Source: Micropterus salmoides
Lineage: Eukaryota; Chordata; Actinopteri; Centrarchiformes; Centrarchidae
Direction: 5' to 3'
Assembly: GCF_014851395.1 (NCBI RefSeq)
Contig: NW_024040707.1
Location: 6,794,187 to 6,858,186, forward strand
DNA length: 64,000 nucleotides
Positions 38,990 through 51,081 of the stretch are shown here, one piece after another (the stretch's first letter is position 1; the number at the start of each line of letters is the position of its first letter). Both the position numbers and the translations under genes were made by a program. Under the pieces are notes generated by a model. That model had not been told where the DNA came from and ran no database searches. It worked only from the letters and a program-made list of their open reading frames with translations.

Positions 38990-39510
38990 CTCTGTAAGGC
39001 AGTATTTGGTCACAGCGGCGTAAATGCTTGTGCATGTCTGCATGCTCACAATGACAATGCTAATGTGGTGATGTTAAGCAGATATGTTTACCATGTTCAC
39101 CATTAGGATATAACACAAAATACATTTGAGGCTGATGGAAATGTAACCAAAGCATTAAACAAAATTGGACCTAACGATGGCTAGATAAAACTTTTGGGAT
39201 GACCAAAGTTATTAAACTTTATCCTGTGGGTGACATGAAAGTCTATTGCAATCCATCCATTGGCTGTCAGGACATTTCACTCAAAACCACAAATGTCAAC
39301 CTCATGGTGGCGCTAGAGGAAAAGTCAGAGGATCACCAAAGCCAGTAAGATTTATCACCTGGGAACCATTAAATAGATTTTGATATATTTCCCTGCATAT
39401 GAAAAAATGTTGTGACCTGTTGTTGGTGCTAGATGAAAGGTTGGGGCCTCACTAAAGTCAACATGGATTCATCCTCTGCAGCATGAACGTCAATGGCAAT
39501 CCATCCAGTA
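38990..39510 (+). repeat. Dispersed family 2 copy
   Basis: ACAATGCTAATGTGGTGATG, GCAATCCATCCATTGGCTGTC, AAAACCACAAATGTCAACCTC and ATGGTGGCGCTAGAGGAAAAG match the copies at 18.4 and 41.3 kb. Confidence 0.7.
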
Positions 39511-41280
39511 CTTGTTGCGATAGCTCACTAAAAACAAAAATGTCATCCTCCAAACCCTATTTTTCAGCACCATAATTTGAGGTCTGACACGTGAAGCTGC
39601 AGAGGTTAAAGCGTGCGAGCAAAATTTCTTGGGTTTTGATACAGAATGTGATGTCGTGCAGACAGTTGTTTCTACCTTTGCTGATAACATCTGTCAGTGC
39701 AGCTGTCATGATGGGTAGGTGTGAATGAGCGGCTGGGCGATCTGTGCTTACCTTTTGTCGCTGTGGACTCGGCAGTGACCTCAGCCCTGTGTACGTCAGG
39801 AGGTGACCTTTTGTCAGGCTGATCTCCTTATTGTCGGCTCTGGGAGTTCCTGTGGCAACACTGTGGGATTTTCACACATCGAGCTGGAATGCCTGGAATT
39901 TTAGGTGTTATATTAGGGAAAATATTTTGGCTGTGGCTGGAGTTATCCATGTTAGGGAGCCTTGGCTATGAGTGTATGTGTTTCCTACTGTAGGTGCTTA
40001 CATCTGGACCACATCTTGACACATTAATCATATAAATGGCAGTAATATGCACATGCACAAAGGAGTTACACAATCAGTTCCTGAGAAAACTCTCTTTTTT
40101 CTGAAGTTTCCATTTTGTGGTTTTGGACTTAGTTCTAGGACGTTTTTAGACTTTTGCTGTGTGGAATTTAGGAAATTACTGTGTTTAGTCTCTGGGTAAG
40201 TGTCTGGGCAGAATTAAATGTCTCGTTTTTTGGGAGGGGGGTATATTTTAAGATCACTCATTACAATTTAAGTTGTATATTACATCATATAACAGCTGTG
40301 CACCTGTAGTATTTACTCTGTGAATGATTTCAGAGGACACGCCTGGTCATCTTAGTGGTGAAAGTGCAGTTGCTGCTGTTCATTATGTTATGGAAATCTT
40401 GGGCAAATTTTCCATCTGTTTAATTGTTCACCCTTTCCTCTTGTACTTCTCTGCCTCTATTAAGTGTTTTATGACTGAGTTGTTTAAATGACAAAGAAAA
40501 TGAAAAACCCTTTTAGATGTCATTTAGCTCTGCAATTTGATTTCAAAGCAAACATTGTTATTATAAAGCAACATTATCTAGGCTACATAAAACTTTAAAT
40601 CGTTGTCCTTGTAAGAGAAAACTATTTCAGCTGAGGTGTGTTGAAGGAGAGACACAAAAAGAGAAACAGACAGAACAGACAACATGAGCATTTATTGTGT
40701 TTTGAATGATTTGACTGGACAGCTCAGTCTGTGAACTCTACAGGGCGCGGTGGTGATCCAGGGATGGCCGTCATTACATTCCCTCTCCAAAATCCTTACT
40801 GGAATAATGAGTCAGTATAACTCAGTACATCAACATCATGAATAGACACCAACTCACATGTGCTTCCTGACTCAAGGCTGCAGAGCTGGACCACTTGCAT
40901 GCTGTTTGCGATATCTGACTTTTCCAACAGTCAAAGCTAATCTGCCCTCTTCACTGAAAGGATACCTGCAGATCTGGCAGAGCCAACCTGCCAATGACTG
41001 GAAAATTTTCAGCAAGACGTGGAGCCAAAACCTCAGACACCAATAACCAAGTGCACTTACTTGGAGCTGCTCTGCATGTTATGCATGTGTCAAATATGAG
41101 TATTATTTGTGGCTGTTACAGCCCATAGCCTGTTTGTTCTGAGTCACAGTCAAATCAGTCACAGCTAGCTGGCCCCACCTAAACCCACGGACTGGCAAAC
41201 TTGAATATTGTCTGGGTCTACTGAGGTCAGAAATATTGGGGTACAAAAATACTTTTCAGAAAAGCACAAACCTAAAAATA
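39511..41280. other. Non-coding stretch, nothing recognised
   Basis: No exon or repeat family is recognised. The single frame at 40858-41046 has no family resemblance. Confidence 0.4.
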
Positions 41281-41690
41281 TAAAAGGGTATAGCAGGGTG
41301 CTTTGAGCTAAATGCTAGCATCAGTATGCCAACATGCTAACAATAAAATGCAAAATGCTGATGTGTAGCAGGTATTTTTTGTCATTAACCACAGTATTGG
41401 ACAAATTAATAATTTGACCTGATGATGGTGTTGAACGAAAGGGGATTAGGGGTTATTACAATTCATCATATGAATGGGACATAAACAATTCATGGCAATC
41501 CATTCAGTAGTCATTGAGATATGGCACTAAAACACACAACTGTCAACCTCATGGTGGTCTTAGAGGAAAAGTCAGGTTCTTTGGGAACCATGAATGCTTG
41601 TAGAAATTTTCATTGCAATTCATCCAATAGTTATTTAGATATTTCACTCTAGGCCAACTTGGTGGACTAACAGAGAGACAAACTGTTGAT
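41281..41690 (+). repeat. Dispersed family 2 copy
   Basis: GAGCTAAATGCTAGCATCAG, GGCAATCCATTCAGTAGTCA, AACTGTCAACCTCATGGTGG and CATTGCAATTCATCCAATAG. It is in the same orientation as the copy 2 kb to its left. Confidence 0.7.
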
Positions 41691-42568
41691 CACTAATGTG
41701 ACAGACTCTGGATATTCAATCAGCACTTGTTACTTTCTGATTCCTGTTAAACTATCCTTACAAATTAAACTGACAGAATCGCAAGGTTTCACATCTGTAA
41801 ATGTGATTTAAACACTGCTACTCTGAGTATCATTACAACAGTCTGAATGAAGCCTGTGGTATTTTGGGGTTGTTGGAAAACTTTTCTGAACATGTGTTAA
41901 ACATTTTTGCTCCACAGTGACAGATTTGGAGGAGTGATTTTCCTTTCTTTTAACACTTAGATAACTGGATTCTTTTCTAACATTTACAGGACAAATAATA
42001 TTTTCATTACTTTGACTTGCAGTTTTTGCATTTGTGAATCAACAAGGAATCCAATGGTCTTTTCCTACATACCATCACATACTAAAACATATTCACCCAA
42101 ACTGAAAGAGGGTCATTGTACAGGATTATGGGTTTTTTCTTCAAAAGTGTCCACAGTCAGTAAGAGTGATACTTTACTGTCTGGGAGCTCTCCAACATCT
42201 GTCTGCTCTGGAAAAATGTGTTGAGCCTTCTCCGCCTCTCTTGGTTTGAATTGGCAGATACTGTATGATTTTACTATGACTGATACTGGCTGCAGTTGTT
42301 GTTGTTATGACTTGGCTAAATGTTCTACACAATAATTGTTCATATATCAAGCATAATTAAGCTAGACTAACTAGTCTATTCATTCAGTGTGTCCCACCAA
42401 GTATATTTAGGATACTCAAAATCTTAATCATCAAGAGAGGCTTTTTCACAGGGACACTGGAAGTTAGTCTGAGTTGGGGGTGCTGAGAGAAACTATTTCA
42501 ATTTCCATTTCTCTTTTTAATGATGTCATACAAAATGGTGTGCGACATAGGCACATAAATAAATATAA

Positions 42569-42570
<2 letters not shown>
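41691..42570. other. Non-coding stretch, nothing recognised
   Basis: Nothing coding or repetitive is recognised before the (TA)n tract. Confidence 0.4.
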
Positions 42571-42571
<1 letters not shown>

Positions 42572-42616
<45 letters not shown>

Positions 42617-42645
42617 TATGTATATATACACACACACACATATAT
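42572..42645 (+). repeat. (TA)n / (CA)n microsatellite
   Basis: About 25 TA units with small interruptions pass into TATATACACACACACA. It abuts the 5' truncation point of the LINE that follows. Confidence 0.95.
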
Positions 42646-42654
42646 AATAATTGA

Positions 42655-44245
42655 AATCTGGCTTACAATTTTCCAATTTGTACTAGAAACAATAATTCTA
42701 TATGGTAGCGAAATCTGGGGGCCAAAACTTAATAATGAATTTGACAAATGGGACAAAACAATCATAGAATCTTTCCATACTGAGTTCTGTAAGAGCATCC
42801 TGCAGGTGCAGAGAAAGACACCAAATAACCTGTGCAGAGCAGAGCTCGGCCAATATCTCCTCTTACTAAAAATACAGAAAAGATCACTTTAATTTTACAA
42901 TCACTTAAAATCAGTTAACCCCCAGACATACCATCACAAAGCCCTAACATACCAGGAGCTGAAACCAGAGTAGTCCCCTCAGCCAGCTGGTCCTGAGGCT
43001 CTCTGCAGTAACAAGTCCCCAACAGCCTCAGGACAGCAACACCAACTCAAGCAGACCAAACCAAATTATCAACAAGCAGAAAGAAAATATATTGAATACT
43101 GGAAAGAAACGACCAAAACACAAAGTAAATTACAATGTTATCTGACCCTAAAAAGAGAATTCACACCGGCAAATTACCTGAGTACAATAAAATGTCCCAA
43201 ACTAAGAAAAATGTTGACAAGATACAGACTGAGCGAACACAGCCTGGCCAAACAAAAGGGTCGCCACAGTAAGAGCTGGCTACCACAAGAGGAGAGACTC
43301 TGCTCCCAGTGTGACAGGGGACAGGTAGAGGAAGAGCTGCACTTTCTTACCTCATGCCCCAAATATAAAACACTAAGAGAAAAACACATTTCCCAAATAT
43401 ACCCCGAATTCGAATTCATATCAGACACACAGAAACTCCCCTATTTACTGGGAGAAACGCCCAAATGTGAAATAATTGCTGCAAAATATGTCTCCTCATG
43501 CGGACAACCAATGGAACCTCAGACTGATAAGTAATTGTACAAATTATTATTATTTTGATCGTTTGATATTTTAGTAATTCTTTAGTTTTTACATTTGATA
43601 CTGATTTCTTTTTTTTTTTTATTATTTTTAATCAATTAATTACATTTTTTTAATTTTTTGTCTATTTTTTGTCTATTAATACACACACACTTTACTGTTT
43701 ATTTTATTTTAATTTTTAATATATATTTTTTTAACACACACACACACACACACACGCTAATTGTTTTATTTATTTTATTTTTAATATATATTTTTTAACA
43801 CACACACACACACACACATGCTTACTGTTTTATTTATTTATTTTATTTTTAATATTTTTTAAACACACACACGCTTACTGTTTTATTTTATTTTTAATAT
43901 ATTTTCATTTTTTTAAACACACACACACACACACACACACACACTTACTGTTTTATTTATTTATTTTATATTTAATATATTTTTAATAATTTTTTTAACA
44001 CACACACACACACACACACACTTGCTTACTCTTACTGTTTTATTTATTTATTTTATTTTAATTTTTAATATTTCTTCATTTTTTTTAACACAAACACACA
44101 TACACCTTGATTACTTTACGCTTTAATTACTTGTTTAATGAAATGTATGGGGTTGATTGTTCTTATGTTGTATGTATGATGCTTTGGCAATATTGTTTTT
44201 ACACATTCATGCCAACAAAGCTATTTTGAATTGAATTGAATTAAT
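42655..44245 (+). mobile_element. 5'-truncated LINE, C-terminal ORF2 part and 3' tail
   Basis: The readable protein pieces are those found after the reverse transcriptase in ORF2: ILYGSEIWGPKLNNEFDKW (about 42696-42752) and FCKSILQVQRKTPNNLCRAE (about 42787-42846). A zinc-knuckle-like CSQCDRGQVEEELHFLTSCP follows (43291-43350; C-x2-C ... H-x4-C). There are stop codons at about 42890 and 42971 (in the YQELKPE stretch) and a shift before the last frame, which ends at 43534. The AT-rich 3' part holds a minisatellite, and the element ends at 44190-44243 with GCCAACAAAGCTATTTTG and GAATT repeats. The 5' truncation lies next to a (TA)n tract. The clade is not determined. Confidence 0.8.
43676..44105 (+). 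repeat. Minisatellite in the LINE 3' region
   Basis: Six to seven tandem units of about 55-80 bp each combine an (AC)n block, GCTTACTGTTTTATTTATTT and TTTTTAATATATTTTTT. The AC length varies strongly from unit to unit. Confidence 0.85.
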
Positions 44246-44755
44246 AGTCTTAGTAAGATTTCAGTGACGCAGAAGTTTTCTTCCAAACCAGCGTATGTTA
44301 AAGTGGAGTTATTGCAGTGCAATCCTTCCAGCCTCTGTCATTCTTGGAGAACATGGAGAACACATGGAGCGATGGCCAGGAAAGCATCGTTTTCAGAGAA
44401 AGCTGAATTTGAGGCCTTGCAGTATATATCGACACTGGCTGGCCACATGGAGCCCACCTGCCGGGGACACACATACTTTCCTCTTCTCTATCTTTCTGTC
44501 TCCATCTATTTATACCTCATCCCTGGATGTCTGTCCTGCCCACCCAGCTCTGTGAGAAATGTCTGGTGTTGAAATTCAGGAATCTGGTTTTACTTTTGAC
44601 TGAATGCCTTAACCATGATTGCTTACTTTCTGTTTCAGTGACTGCAGTCTTTTGCTATGTTTATATTCAAACGTGTTGTAGCTATGACGGCATCCTTGTA
44701 ACACGTGACTGTGCTGTATAATAAATATTTCTGTAATGTAATTTTATATGTTTTT
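44246..44755. other. Non-coding stretch, nothing recognised
   Basis: Two overlapping frames (44264-44572 and 44295-44555) have no family resemblance, and neither shows splice signals that would make it an exon. Confidence 0.4.
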
Positions 44756-44759
44756 AGAC

Positions 44760-45120
44760 ACACTGCTCTAGGGATGGCAGTGTCAGTAGGTTGGTCAGCA
44801 CACCACTTTGGTCCAAACGGAAATATATCAATAAATATTGGATGGATGAAATGTGGTACAGGCAATCATGGTCCCCAGAGGTTTAAGCCTAATGACTTCC
44901 TCTGACCTTTTATCTAGCACCAGCAGGTCAAAACTCATCCAGGGAAATATCCCATCATCTACTTGCTGGATTGGAGCAAAAATTAGTACAGACATTCATG
45001 GTTCGCAGATGATGTATCTGAACTTGGTTTAAGACACATACTTGAGAAACTAATGACATGTCCATCAGCTATAGCTGGACTCCATGTTTAGTGCTAATTA
45101 GATAATGTTAGCATGATCAT
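44760..45120 (-). repeat. Dispersed family 2 copy, inverted
   Basis: The complement carries the family phrases. On the plus strand one reads ATATTGGATGGATGAAATGTG, ACAGACATTCATGGTTCGCAG and TTTAGTGCTAATTAGATAATG. A small piece of the same end, in the same orientation, is at 23.09-23.17 kb. Confidence 0.65.
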
Positions 45121-45800
45121 CCTCTTGATCTGAGAAAGTCTCAGATACAACACACAGAAGATGTCTCTGGAGGAACAATTTAGTAATAAAGTAGCTCAGC
45201 TATGTTCAAGATGTGTCCTTGTGGCCTAGGAGGAATCCTTTGACAATGTTTGCTTCCAGGCTCCTTTAATTCTCTTTAGGGGCAAGCTTCTCTTATGATG
45301 ATTCAAGTTCAAGCCAACCCCAGACCTGCTGCCCTCACACAATGAAAATCAGAGGTAAGAGAAGGCTTTAATTTCTTTAAAGTCTGGCTGAAGTTACATA
45401 TGCGGGTTTCAGAAGTAATTTAGTTTTTGGGAGGGAAAATTAAATTGTGGGAATATCTGATATCTGTACTTAAAAGAGCAGCTACTGGTACTGTCCAGAC
45501 AGTAAAGCAGCAGCCTGTAAAATCATCAGCAAGGTAAAATCTCAACTTAAATCAGAATTGTCACCACCACAGAAGCCTTGGAGGTTGTTTGACTTGTAGA
45601 CAACTGGACTAATGTATATTTCTCCCCTCAGCTCATGTTAAGCTGTGTAAACTTAGAACGCCACAAGACTGGAAAGAGAGGGAGGAGAGGAAAAAGAGGG
45701 GAAAGACTTGGGGGTGGAGGTGTGTGTGTCTGGAAGTGGAAATGGGCAGCAGGGAGGAGGAATGTGAAACATTTCTGATGCTGGTCCAGTGGCTGTTTAC
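45121..45800. other. Upstream region of ccn5
   Basis: No exon is recognised. A purine-rich tract at 45665-45765 (GGAGGAGAGG, GGGTGGAGG, TGTGTGTGTC) lies just before the promoter. Confidence 0.4.
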
Positions 45801-45809
45801 ACGGTAGTC

Positions 45810-45949
45810 AGCCTGTGACATCAGAGTCCAGACTTTATAAATGTCAGCAGGCGCTAGAATGAGCAGTTAGCAAACAGCTTCACTGGTCGCACCACACCGC
45901 CACACAGCTTAGTGAGGCAGACTGAGCGCCATCAGCAACACAAGCCCCC
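45810..45949 (+). promoter_or_regulatory. ccn5 core promoter and 5' UTR
   Basis: TATAAA at 45836-45841 sits 109 bases before the ccn5 ATG, which puts the likely start site near 45866. A CRE/AP-1-like TGACATCA is at 45816-45823, 13 bases upstream of the TATA box. Use of either element is inferred from position. Confidence 0.55.
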
Positions 45950-48900
45950 ATGGACCGACTGCTGTGTGACTGTGTGATAGCTTTGGCTGTACTGCTGTGT
46001 GTGGCTACACAGGTGAGGCCTGCTTACTTAACAGTAGTTTGTTCTGAACTAGATGATATTATGGTGTCTGTATGTGTGACAGAGCGTAGGCAGAGACGTT
46101 CAAACAGTGAAGCTGATTTCCTGTGATTTGCTCACTTTATTACTGCAAGATTGAAAAATATTGTAAACATTCTGTTTATATTCTCACCGTGATCATTTAT
46201 TCACACACTATACTTGTTTCATTTACTTTAGAGGAATATCTTCTTGTCTACCTTGATTTTAAATGAGTGACTATAGTCATCCTGTTTGGACAGAAATAAG
46301 GTCACATAAGCTCTGTGTGCAAGATATGCAAATTATGATAAGACCACTAGGGCTGTAACTAACAATTTTAACTTGTTAACTTTTAATATCTGTCTTTTAC
46401 TTTTATGATTAATTGATTAGCTGTTTGGCCTATCAAATGTCAGAAAAAGTTTTAAAAATGGGCATCAAAATTCACTTCTTTACTATCAGTTACTTGTTTT
46501 GTCCGTCTTAACACAGTCCAAATCACAAATATATTCAGTGTATGAGCATATAAGACAAAAATAAGGAGCAAATACTCACTTTGAGGAGGAACTAAAGAAT
46601 TTTTGGCATTTTGCTTGTAAAAAGGAATCAAAATAATGAGACATGGTTATCAAAACTGTTGCCAGTTTCTGTAATTAATTGACTATTTTTGAATTAAGTA
46701 AATGAATTTCTCAATAGAAATGAGAGGTGAAACTAGCCTTGGCCAGATCTCGCCTATGTTTTGGCTCCATCAGCGACATGTAACTGAAAACAGTGGTTTG
46801 TCCTGAAAGTGTTGGATACCTTGTGCATTTTCTGAGAATACCAATAATATTTTCATTACTCCTTATGTGAAAATATAGTCATTAGGATAATCATTTAGAT
46901 GATGATTATGATAACTGTGGTGGTGATGGTGAAGATGAAAATAATGATCTAGTCTTTTCTCATGTGTGTTGTCCCTGCAGGTGTTGTGCCAGCTCTGTGA
47001 CAGTCCCTGCCTTTGCCCCGGACCTGCCCCCCAGTGCCCCTCAGGAGTCCCACTGGTGCTGGATGGCTGCCGGTGCTGCCAGGTGTGTGCTCGGCAGCAA
47101 GGTGAGCCCTGCACTGAGATGTTTCCCTGCGACAGCCAGAGAGGACTCCGGTGTGACTACAGCGCCAGCTTCCCCGGAGACCCTGGGGAGTGTATTAGTG
47201 AGTGTCAAGTTCTAGCAAGCAAACATCCAGGCCCATGTCTGTGTGGGCAAGACTGAGTTTAGGAAATGCAGTCTCAGTCAATCGTCAAGAGAGAGACAAA
47301 CAGAGTTAATGTTTAAAGTCTGCTCAGCAGAGTGGGATGGCCAGCTGGGCTGCGGTGCTCTGCCAGCAGTCCAGAACGTTTCAACTTCTATTCCAGGACT
47401 GCTGTTGACTCATTTCCTCTATGACTGTCCTTTGATCATGATAGATTACAGAGACAACACTAGTGGATTGAAAACCAGACTCCTCAGTTTGTCAGTAGAG
47501 AGGCCTGTTTTCTTATAAAACTACATAGGCAGGGACAGCAGCTTGTCTTTACAGCTCTGTCTCATTTTCCTCTACTGTGTCCCCGCCAACTTCACCTAAC
47601 CTGATCTTAATCTCTTTGACTTCTACGTTATGTTTCCCAGATCAATCCAAGCTGCAGGTGTGGTTGAGAAAGTTAAGACTGTCCTGTGTGTTTCTTACAG
47701 GTCAGGAGGACCTTGGCTGTGAAGTTAACGGCATCACTTACCAAGAGGGCCAGTCGTTTCAGCCCTCATGTGACACTTACTGCCACTGCAGAGGTGGAGG
47801 GGTGAGCTGTGTGCCGGCTTGCCCTCTGCATGGCCGTCTTCCCACTCCAGACTGTCCCAACCCACAACATATCCGGCTACCGGGGAAATGCTGCAAGGAA
47901 TGGGTGTGTGAAAACCTCGAGAACACAGTCATTCAGGATGCTATAACAGGTAAACTCTACAGGTGGATGGATGGGTTAAATGGACCTTTAAAGGTTGAAA
48001 CACGTACACGTAAACATCCTCCTACGAAGACCTGAATTTACGTTAGGCTATCTTATTAACAGCAGCAGTGAAATTCACTAGAAGCTTCATGGCAGACTTT
48101 AAGGGTAGAGTTCTTTTTTTAAAATACTCTTATTTGCTTTCTTACTGCGGGTTAGATTTGACTATTGATACCACTCTAATGTCTTTATGGAAAATATGAA
48201 GCTACATCTAACAGCTGGTTAGCTTAGCTTAGCATAAAGGCCTACTATCACCTCAAGCTCAGTAATTAACATGATTATGATAACATTATGATTTGTTTGT
48301 TCGTTTCCGGTCTTTGTGCCATGCTAAGCTAATGCTAACCACATTATGGTTGAAGCTTCATATTTAATGAACAGACATAAGAGTGGTGTTGAGCTCCGCA
48401 TTGACCTCTATACATTTCCCAAAATGTTGAACCCTTCCTTTAATGACATCAGAGCTAGATATTTACATCATATTTTCCAGTGTCAAGGTGCTGGTGCTAG
48501 ATGTATCTTCACGTACAGTATCATTGGATTTCTCCCTACAAATGTTGCTCATTGATGATCAGTCCATATGGCAACATAATCCTTACTTCATTTCTATGAT
48601 GTTTGTCACTGGTGGTCATGTCTGGAAGTTTTTATTGGAGGACTTTTGCATTTAACTGAGGTGTGTCTGGCCAAAAGAAAACTCACAAAGTCCAAATATA
48701 ACCGACCTTCCTCTGGAAAAGTGAAAACATATTTTTTCCCCTCAGTCACCAAGTCTCATAGTTTCATAACAACAACCACAGCTGTGTAACAATTAAACAT
48801 ATGAAACCATGTAGAAACTCCATTAGAAGGAAAGTGTACGAGTGAGTGAGTGTGTAAGTGAGAGTGGGTGTTAGAGAAATGAAGCCACTCTTAAAAACAT

Positions 48901-51081
48901 CTGGAATTCCAAACAACGTGATGAGAGCAGCAACAGAACATTTTGTTCTTAAATACAAAATTGGCGATGTCCTTTCTGAAGATCAGCTGATTATTATGAC
49001 TTATAAATGTTAGTTTTGGGAGGAACAAAATGTTGCTTTGGATTTTTATATTCACTAAAGTCCAAAGCATTTAATTTGATTCAAAGAGGAAGTTTTTTGT
49101 GAGCGAAAAACAATGAGATGAGATATTAAAGTCACTGGAGGTGAGTCACTGGGGTGAATGAGTCCAGTCAGCATCTAGTTTAGTTTAGTGCAGATGTTCT
49201 CAAACTGTGAGGCTAAAACCTGCTAGTGTGCATGCTGCAACATGAACTCATGTCATTTTATTTGGTTTCAGTAGCCATGAGACCCGCCAGGTTGTGGCCA
49301 GTTCTCCTGAGGGATCATCCTCTAAACAAAATAGTCCCACCTGCCTCTACATGTAAAGAGCAGAGCACCCAGTGGAGTGCCTGTTCCCAGAGCTGTGGGG
49401 CTGGGGTGTCCACACGGGTTTCCAACCAGAACCCAGCCTGCAAGCTGCAAATGGAAACTCGACTTTGTAAAGTGCGGCCTTGCCATATGGTTCAGCCTGC
49501 CACAAGGAAACCCATGGTAAGCTCTAATCACATAATGATTCCTTCTGATTTGTACTTTCTCTGTCTTATCAGATTCTGTCTCTTCATATATCCTATTATG
49601 TTCCATTCACGGCTTTAAATGGTTAACTCACCCAAATCACAAAAAACGTTTATGTGCTGAGTTTGAAGATAGCTATCTTTAAAACCTTTCTGGCCAATAC
49701 GTCAAATACAATAAAGGGAAACAGAATATCTCAAACAAAAATCTCAAACTTCAGCAACCGTCTGCATATAACAAGGTTTATTGTGATTAGAAAGAACAAA
49801 AGTGACTTTTACAAAGATTTCTCAGACGCATAGCTGTCTTAAAGTTACCCTGTGGAGTTTTTGACTCCTAGTACCACTAAGGAGCAATTTTTTTAAGAGT
49901 TTGTCTGCTTTGTTTTATTGTGTACTCTCTAGAGCACACGTGAACAGAGTATAGAGGAAATGTGATTCACATTTTTGCCGTTGGTTTTTCCGCTGATAAC
50001 CGGTTGTTGGTGGAAACACACAAAGAAAGGTAGCAATGAAGCATCTTGCAATCAAACATGGCTGTGAAAATGTACAATTCAATTTAAAATATTTGCTTTG
50101 CAAATGTTTTATGATGAAGGAAATGCATTCAACACACCTTGTTTGACCTGAAGGACACACACGATGCGTTTTGGTGAGAAACACTAATGTAAACATAACT
50201 TTTGTTTGTTTACAAGGAAACTCCACAAGGCACCTTTAAATTTCTAATTTAACCCATGAAAAAAGGCAAGAACTGAGTGATATTTATAATGAACTCTGGT
50301 GTTCTACTGACTGCAAAAGCAAGTCTTGCCATGCTTAGATGTAGTTAAATGATTTTCATCCAGCCTCCTTGCCCTCCCAAAGGGCCATGTTTGTGAATTA
50401 ATGAAAAACATGTCATTGTCACTTCTGATCAGGTATTATCTCTGCAGCTCAGATGTAGTTACTTGACTTAAACTGTACTCCCCGTAAAACACTGATTTGG
50501 TAATTTGCAGGTCAGTGCAATTAGATTAATCTAGGTGAAAACTGAATTTACAGCTGTAGTTTTAATAACTATATTTTAACATGTAGTTTGCACCTACTCC
50601 ACAATGAAATACCACTGCTGAAATGTTGGATATATGTACCCTGAAAAACTTCACTTTTCAAAGTTTTCAAACCTAGCCTTGCATTGACGTTGGAATCTTT
50701 TGACCTGCAAATCCCCCAAATCATCGCAGTGCTTACTGGCATTTTTTTCTGACTTGCCTCTGCATGTGTTTGTTTTTGCATGCTTTTTCCCAGAGGGGAA
50801 GGCAGAGGTGGTGCAAGGCCAGCTACACATCACCAGGTCCCATTCGGCTCATTCACCAGGGCTGCTACAGCACTCGTGCCTATCAGCTCCAGTACTGCGG
50901 ACAGTGCACTGACTCTCGCTGCTGCACGCCTTATCAAACCACCACTGCTGAGGTGACCTTCCGATGCCCCACCGGTAGACTGCTACAGCGAGCTGTGATG
51001 ATGATTCACTCATGTGTTTGTCATAACAACTGCCCATACTCACCTTACAGTAACCCTGCTCTGTGGGGATACAGGCCCTGA
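45950..51081 (+). CDS. ccn5: CCN-family matricellular protein, ccn5/WISP2 locus, four-domain form
   Basis: Exons 45950-46012, 46981-47197, 47701-47949, 49272-49516 and 50794-51081 are in phase with GT/AG introns and give 353 residues. Exon 1 encodes a hydrophobic signal peptide. Exon 2 is the IGFBP-like domain with GCRCCQVC (close to the family's GCGCCxxC). Exon 3 is the VWC domain ending in CCKEWVC. Exon 4 is a TSP1 repeat (QWSACSQSCGAGVSTRV). Exon 5 is a C-terminal cystine-knot (CT) domain with ten cysteines, including GQCTDSRCCTP and CVCHNNC. CCN proteins are secreted and modulate matrix, integrin and growth-factor signalling. Mammalian CCN5 has about 250 residues and lacks the CT domain, so this gene keeps the ancestral layout. 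The ccn5 call rests mainly on its position beside ada and pkig; without that, another CCN paralogue would be possible. Confidence 0.88.
46349..46700 (+). repeat. Dispersed family 1, full-length-like copy in ccn5 intron 1
   Basis: It opens with TAGGGCTGTAACTAACAATTT. It continues through GGCCTATCAAATGTCAGAAAA, TTTTGTCCGTCTTAACACAG, AAGACAAAAATAAGGAGCAA and TTTTTGGCATTTTGCTTG, to TAATTAATTGACTATTTTTG. This is the best ordered copy for building a consensus. Confidence 0.65.
48098..48441. repeat. Dispersed family 3 foldback copy in ccn5 intron 3
   Basis: The left half has TTTGCTTTCTTACTGCGGG, ATGAAGCTACATCTAACAGC and GGTTAGCTTAGCTTAGCATAAA. The right half is its inverted partner (GCCATGCTAAGCTAATGC, GTTGAAGCTTCATATTTAATG, CCCAAAATGTTGAACCCTTCC). 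Length is about 340 bp. Confidence 0.65.

Noticed and set aside
43676..44105. Tandem array considered as a CRISPR-like structure
   Set aside because: Units are AT/AC low-complexity with no unique spacers, in a eukaryotic LINE; it is a minisatellite.
47577..48035. A 152-codon open frame around ccn5 exon 3 as an independent gene
   Set aside because: Only 47701-47949 is the exon; the ends are intron read-through past clear AG and GT sites.
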